Source of the DNA: Dermacentor variabilis
Taxonomy: Eukaryota > Arthropoda > Arachnida > Ixodida > Ixodidae
Assembly (NCBI RefSeq): GCF_050947875.1
Contig: NW_027460390.1
Location: 1,488,001-1,552,000, forward strand
Direction of reading: 5' to 3'
Length of the DNA stretch: 64,000 nt
The position numbers and the translations under genes are program-made. This document shows positions 58,149-64,000 of the stretch, in pieces; the first letter of the stretch is position 1, and every line of letters begins with the position of its first letter. The notes beneath the pieces are model-generated. The model made no database searches. It was not told the DNA's origin and worked only from the letters and a program-made list of their open reading frames with translations.

Positions 58149-58216
<68 letters not shown>
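58136..58216. repeat. (TGCC)n/(TATC)n microsatellite
   Basis: Counterpart of 19,730-19,836; shorter and with a (TGCC)n start. Confidence 0.95.
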
Positions 58217-58229
58217 ATTACTCCGACAC

Positions 58230-59640
58230 ATCTGAGTGAGTGAATGAGTGAAGAAACTTTATTGCAGGTCCGGCGAGGACGCGAACTCGTCGCGCACCCA
58301 AGTTGTCTACCAGCTTGGGACACCAGGAATTTGCTCGTAGTCGGGAGGCTGTCGTGGCCATTTCATCGTCGTCATTCCAGCTTCGTCATCTGACTCTAGT
58401 CATGCTTCCCTCGTCACGTCGTCTTCGCCGACAAAGTGGTCAAGCTTGCCTAATAGCTTCGACCACAACGCGCTTTTGGTCGTGATGCCACCAGGATGGT
58501 TGCTTCTTCGAATTTTCAGCTTTGTCATCCGACTGTCGTCATGCCATCGGCGCGACGCTGTTGTAACACTGTCTTCATATCTTCGTTGTCATATCGTCGT
58601 CGAGATGCCGCCGTGGCCGTTCCGTCATCATTTCTCCAGCTTCGCCATCCGACTTTCGTCATACCCTCTTCTTCAAGCTATCGCCCTAACGCCATCGTTG
58701 CCATACAGTTGTCGTCATGGAATCGTCACGCCATCGTCGTCATGCGGTCATCGTCATCCCATTGTCTCCACACTGTCATCGTACCAAGGTCTCAATTGAG
58801 TGGTCGTCACTCTTTCGTTTCTATACCGTCGTCGTGATGTCGTCGTGGTCGTTCAGTCCTAGTTATTCTAACTTCGTCATGCTACTGTGGTTGTGCTGTC
58901 TTCCTTAGACCCTCGCAATTGCAGTCATACTGATCTCGTCACGCAATCGTCTTACCATCGTAATCACTTCAGATATGTTATCCCAGTATCGTCGTGCCGC
59001 AGTCGTTATACCGCCTTCCTCATCATATTGTCCTCATACCATAGTCATGCCATCGTCATCATTGAGTCGCCGTCATACAGCTGTCTGCATACATTTGGTG
59101 CCATACCGTCGTCGTGCCATCGCGGTCGTTCTATAGTCATCCTCTTAACTTCGTCATCCACCTGTCGTCATGCTGGCGCCGGCATGCCATCATCGTCGCA
59201 CAGTCGTCGTCATCCGGTTGTCATCACATTGTCGTCTTGAAAATGCCAAGCGAGTCATTTTATTGTAATTATGCAGCCTTCCTTCAATCGCGATCATGCC
59301 GCCGTTCCCATGCCATTGTCGTCATTGTGTCGCCTTCAGACGGTCGCTGTCGTGCATCCGTTGTCCCACCGTCGTCGTAAGGTCGTCATGCGGTCGCGCT
59401 CGTGCCATCGCCGTCATTCCAGCTTCTTGATCCGGTTGCCTTCATCCGGTTGTAGTTATATTATCGTCATCATTTCACCATTGCCATCTCATTGTCTTCA
59501 TGTTCTCGACGTCATACTGCCTTTGTTCTTCCATCGACTTTTATTCTTGTTCCTTCCATCGCCGTAACAGCGCCGTCGTCATGGAGTAATTGTCGTGCCA
59601 GCATTCTCGTTAGCAACTCTGCCAAGCAAGTGCCATTGAA
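58230..59640 (+). repeat. Satellite-like array, left arm (copy 2)
   Basis: Counterpart of 19,876-21,075, about 200 bp longer at 59,290-59,500, where GCCGCCGTTCCC and GTCGTAAGGTCGTC words are added. Confidence 0.85.
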
Positions 59641-61194
59641 AAATTGGCCTATAGTGGATACAGGCCGCGTCGCTTAAAGCAGAAGTAGTTCAAGTATTCC
59701 ATGACAACGAAAAATTAGAAATAAACGATATTCAGCAGTATGAATTGTCACAACATCACTTGAATGATAATTGCATTACCGTCGACAACCATTTTCAGAT
59801 AGGTTCCGCCATAACTTTTTTCAAACGTATGCAAACTCGAGGGCTTCGGTACTAATGGTAGAGTTATTCACATTTGCGTTTTGTCGGTCATAGTGTCCAA
59901 GCTTCCTGGTTCCCATTTTTGTCAAATGCATCTTACTCGCCGTTCTAAACTCTTTTGGGAGGGTTCGAACATTAAGATTCCCTCTCTTTTGAGCGATGCT
60001 GTAGCATCCTAAACAGAACCGATTAAGAGCACGCGGGAACCTTTAGCAACCACTGCTGATACTTTTCCGGCACTAGATGTTAGTCAAGTGAGTAATGTCA
60101 GCCTTGGCTGTGTGCAAAGAAAGGGAACGCACTTGAATTTATTACTGCCGTCGATGGGATACATGACTGCTGTTAATGTTCGTCTCGTTCACCGAGGCTC
60201 AACAACAGAGAGGTAGCTGTTGTGAACGGTGACGCCACGCACTATTCGTGAGACACACCAATCCTGATGTGTTTCAAATGAGGACGCATCATCTTGCATG
60301 AGGTCACTGTCTTCCTGTGTGGTAGAATATTTTGATACAGTTTAACTTCTATTGAAAGTTATGAATTTTCACATTAATGTTAATCAGTATAGAAAAAGCG
60401 ACCGAAAAACATAAATCAAAATGAGCGCTTGAATGAGCCACGGTCGAACAGGTTGTTCTGTTATAGGTGCCTCTTGCGGTTGTTTGAAAACAAGTGGAAG
60501 TGATAGGACTGAAGCCCAGTGAGATGTCTACGAGTTCTTCAGGGTCATTTTGCATTTTCTTTAGCTTGTTTGTAGGATCAGCAACCGTTTCTTTCATTGT
60601 CCCCCTTTGAGGGTTCAGGGGTTGAAGCTCAGACCAGCACAACGAGTAGCATATCTGGCGCTCCCCTACTTTTGCAAAATGGCACACCCCGCATGTGCTT
60701 AGTTCTGGTATTTCCCCTCACATTACCTCGTTACTCGGTGGGGATGCTTTACGATGCAGCTTCATTAGTTTTCGCTTTACAAGGGAAATATGTTTCAAGC
60801 TAGGAAATAAGCTCGGAGCTTGCTTCGCAAGTGAAAGATAGGATGTAATAATTGTGGCTGCGGAGAATGAGATTTCTTGAGCGAACATCAACATAGGGTA
60901 AATACTACTAGTGCTGGCATTTCTATGTTGGGAAGTGCTCCTATGCTGCAAGACTGACCATAGCATTAGATATTTTAGCCACACTCTTAGATGAAGTAGG
61001 ATTTTGAGTAGAGTATTGGATTAAAAAAGATACAGTAGAACCTATATCACCATGACTGTCGACGGTAATATAATTAGCATTCAGGCACTGCAGCGACGAA
61101 CCGGATTTCTCAAGTCAGGTTTATTTGAAATCGTTTGCGGTCATTCTGACACTTGCATAGCTTCAGTTACATGTGGTGCCCACTCTAGGTTGTA
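59641..61194. other. Spacer between opposed satellite arrays (copy 2)
   Basis: Counterpart of 21,076-22,640. The minus-strand open frame 60,687-60,349 is shorter than in copy 1 and differs mainly by amino-acid-changing substitutions; not called as a gene. Confidence 0.5.
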
Positions 61195-62605
61195 TCGACC
61201 TAGTTTGCTTTTGGCACTCGCTTGCGAAAGTCGCGTATGAGCATGCTAGGACGTAGGCACGACGATGGAGCGTCGAAGGTGGTGTGCCGACGATAGCATG
61301 ACGACAATGACATGACGATTCCGAAATGATAATGACAGTATAAGGACGATTGCTTGAAAACAAAGGTATAACGACGACGGCAAGTTGACAAAAGGATGAC
61401 CAAGCTACACTGACGATAATGGCATGACCACGACGGCACGGCGACGAGAGTATGAAAACAGATGCATATAAAAGCGACTGTCTGAAGACGACGTAGTGAC
61501 GAAGATGGCATGTCAACAGCGACATATCAGGACTGAATGACGACAGCATGATTATCATAAAATGACAAACAAGGAACGTAATCGGACCGACACAGCCGGT
61601 ATGACTACAACGCCATAACGACAACGGGATGACGTTTTGAAGTGACAAGGATGGTAAAACGACAGCATCACGACGACGCCATGGCGACATTGGCATGCCA
61701 ACGGCTTTTTGACGACGGCGGCATGACGACGAATGTATAAATACGAATGCTATACCGCGACTGTATGATGACGACGCAGTGTTGTTGGGATGCAAATAAT
61801 GGCATGAGGACAATGGTATAAGTTCGAATGCGCGATGACCACTACGTCACGAAGGCTCTATGACCATGAGTATGTGAAGGCGATGGAGGGACGATGACAG
61901 CATGGCAAAACTAGAATGACGACTATCACATGACCACGAGAGCCCCGCGGCAGTATGACAACGAATGTAAGACAACTGTAGATAGCGCGATAATGACGGC
62001 ATGACGAGAGTCGGATTACAATCCTGCAATGATGACGATACAAGAATCATAACGACATCCCTACCAGGAGCACATTCCTAGTAGCCGGCGGTATTAGACA
62101 ATTCGCGTGACTGGGTCAGTGTACAGGGCGTGACGACGACTGCATGACGAGAGTCGGAAGGCGAAGCTTTAATGGCGACGCTGAAATGACCACGACGGCC
62201 TCACGACGATGTTATGATAACAAATGTATGACGTCTATGTAAGGATGACGGCGTGACGACGACGGCATGACAAACCTGGAACGACGACAACGCAACGACC
62301 ACAACGGCACCAAGGCCGCGAGCACGTACCTAGTGGCACAAGTTGTAAGATTACTCGGGCCACTGTATCGGCGTAAAACGCATGACGATGACTGCAGGAC
62401 TAGAGTTACATGATGAAGCTCCAATGGCGACGATGGAGTGACCGATGCGGCATCACGGCTACGCTACGAGCACATACTTTGTGGCCGTAGCTTAGATTGG
62501 GCGGCACTGACTTCAGGCAGTAGCTGTCATGGATGCGTTGACATACTGTCGTCGCCATGCTGTCGCAGTCGCGTAACTTGGGCCACTGGATCGGCGTAGG
62601 AGGCT
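61195..62605 (-). repeat. Satellite-like array, right arm (copy 2)
   Basis: Counterpart of 22,641-24,105 with small indels, including a different sequence around 61,650-61,690 and a shorter GACGATG run near 62,207. Confidence 0.82.
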
Positions 62606-62861
62606 AGACAGATATATAGACATATAAGCTCAAAACGCGCGAAGAAGACAAAGAATGCTAAGCGCATTAAAATACAGTTTTCCTGAAATACGTGATCGCG
62701 TTACTTGCTTTGAGAATGAACAGCAATCCCACCATGTCACAAGTGAGTGAATATTTAATTTGAGGGTATTCACTGAAACAACGAGCATTCTTCTTTTTGA
62801 ATGTCGGCGAGTGTTCAGTCCTCGTACACGTTGTCTACGAGATACTTGAATGTATATCTAA

Positions 62862-64000
62862 TCACTGGAAGCGGAGTTTAGAGTGTGCACAACACTTTTC
62901 TCCTCCAAGACACGAAAAAGAAAGTTTTCCCTCTTTCATCCGCGAGCACTGCTCCTCCAAATAGCGCATGTAGTTCATCGAAACATCCGTGTTAAAATCG
63001 AGGAACTCCCTGAGGTTCCACACCATACGTGTCATATCGTACTCTGCGGCCCGCGACGTGCAATATGCACGAAGCACCAACCAAGTATGGCCCTTGGTGC
63101 ACTTGTCCAGAGCATCTACCACCGTGATCAACTGGCTTGCGGTCTCCGCTGCCTCAGTGACAACGTCCAACTGGGCGCGAACAAGCCTCGGCAGCGCGAT
63201 GAGCATCCTAAGCAGCGTGTCTCGCCCGCAAACGCCGTATACTGCGACACTTTTTTGGTCCTTGCAGTCGTGCACCAAGTTGAGGACATACTGGCTGAGC
63301 GTTCTGGCACTGATGGTGACGTGAGGAAGCTTCTTTCTGGATTTTCGCAGGAGATGTTTGGTGTTCTTCCATGTGGAGCTGTTGAACATCAAAGTGTTCG
63401 TCGAATTCTCTCGGCGTCCTAAAGAGGGAGTCGAACCGCCAGGTTCCGCACTCCCCATCCACTGAAAGGATACGGAGCTTGAGGAAAGACTGAAGTACCA
63501 GTGCCACCGTCACGTCGTTCTCGTTCCAAACGCTGCCGATCTGGAGTAACTTCAGGTTTGGAAGTGCCTTAGACACGTACAGCAATCCGCCTGTGAATAT
63601 ACGAGTTACTGAGAGGCATGCCAGATGCTGCAGTGATTCGATGCACCCCCATGTGCTTCTATGGCGTACCCGATCCGAGTTGATATCCAGCCGTTCAAGC
63701 AAAGGACAGCTGGCGTATAGCTGGCGAAGAATGCCGTCCTCGATGTAGACTCCTCGCGACGTCAAGAATACTCTCAGGCATTTTAAGCTCTTGAGAAGGC
63801 GTACGTCATCTGGCAGCGGCGTATCATTTCCACGCAACGCCACGGCGGTAATAGACTCGCAGATCCGCAGAATGATTGGCATGCTGCGATGTGAGGGCCC
63901 TCGGCAAGGTATCACCAGCTCTTTCACCAGTTTGAAGTGCGTCGAGCAAGGAGCGATGTCTTCTACGTAGATAATTGCGGAGACATTAAGCTTGCGGTTC
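62862..64000 (-). pseudogene. F-box/LRR-like gene, broken and cut by window end (copy 2)
   Basis: Minus strand. The upper frame (64,000-63,208) has the LRR-like CPLLERLDI, LQHLACLSVTRI and LPNLKLLQIGSV units. An extra G near 63,436 (GAACCGCC against GAACGCC in copy 1) shifts the frame; the continuation lies in 63,458-62,862. That lower frame reads through a tyrosine codon where copy 1 has a TAG and ends at TGA after KLRFQ (about 62,862). The F-box itself is beyond the window. The lesion differs from copy 1, so the ancestral gene may have been intact in this part when duplicated. Confidence 0.68.

Larger units (their letters stand above)
31683..64000 (+). repeat. Tandem duplication, copy 2 (truncated by window end)
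   Basis: Collinear with 1-25,487. It gained an I-group LINE (32.6-36.6 kb), a Gypsy fragment (40.6-42.6 kb), two TIR elements (43.5-45.5 and 46.96-48.1 kb), three Rukas and small tandem changes; it lost about 170 bp at the counterpart of 13,125-13,295. The final bases correspond to 25,474-25,487 of copy 1, so the F-box-like gene is cut off before its start. Confidence 0.93.

Overview
This window looks like repeat-dense nuclear DNA of a hard tick, probably a metastriate such as Rhipicephalus or Dermacentor. The main reason is five near-intact, similarly oriented copies of a tRNA-headed SINE that I recognise as the tick family Ruka, each with its own target-site duplication. They sit among RTE-like, CR1/L2-like and I-group LINEs, Ty3/Gypsy pol pieces, a mariner-type transposon and inverted-repeat (MITE-like) elements, all of types common in ticks. 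There are no bacterial operons, rRNA genes or CRISPR arrays. I found no gene that can be called intact and functional.

The dominant structure is a large tandem (head-to-tail) duplication. Bases 1-25,487 reappear in the same order and orientation at 31,683-64,000, where the window ends inside the second copy. The spacing grows from 31,682 at the left to 38,513 at the right because the second copy gained insertions. In one stretch aligned by hand (612 nt, 16,589-17,200 against 54,746-55,357) the copies differ at 32 sites, about 5%. Bases 25,488-31,682 are present only once here.

Layout of copy 1: RTE-like LINE fragment (1-565); 2.6-kb mariner-type element with long inverted ends (900-3,514); microsatellite-rich spacer; CR1/L2-like LINE B (4.7-6.5 kb) carrying a palindromic insert; longer CR1/L2-like LINE C (6.5-11.05 kb) carrying an inverted-repeat element and a Ruka; a Ty3/Gypsy integrase split by LINE D (11.05-13.7 kb); non-coding spacer; a decayed LRR-like gene (16.6-17.6 kb); tRNA-derived SINEs and a foldback palindrome (18.7-19.7 kb); two opposed GTCGTCAT-type satellite arrays around a spacer (19.7-24.1 kb); a broken F-box/LRR-like gene on the minus strand (24.2-25.7 kb); an internally deleted LINE E (26.0-27.8 kb); spacer; and a fuller RTE-like LINE A (29.6-32.2 kb) that crosses into copy 2.

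Copy 2 repeats this order with private changes: an I-group LINE lying inside the mariner shell (32.6-36.6 kb), a 5'-truncated Gypsy element with its 3' LTR inside the inverted-repeat element (40.6-42.6 kb), two DNA-transposon-like inserts (43.5-45.5 and 46.96-48.1 kb), and three new Ruka insertions. Copy 1 provides the matching empty site in each case, so the pair gives a relative timeline of insertions. The two host-like genes are pseudogenes: the 16.6-kb one carries lesions shared by both copies (dead before duplication), while the 24-25-kb one carries different lesions in each copy.
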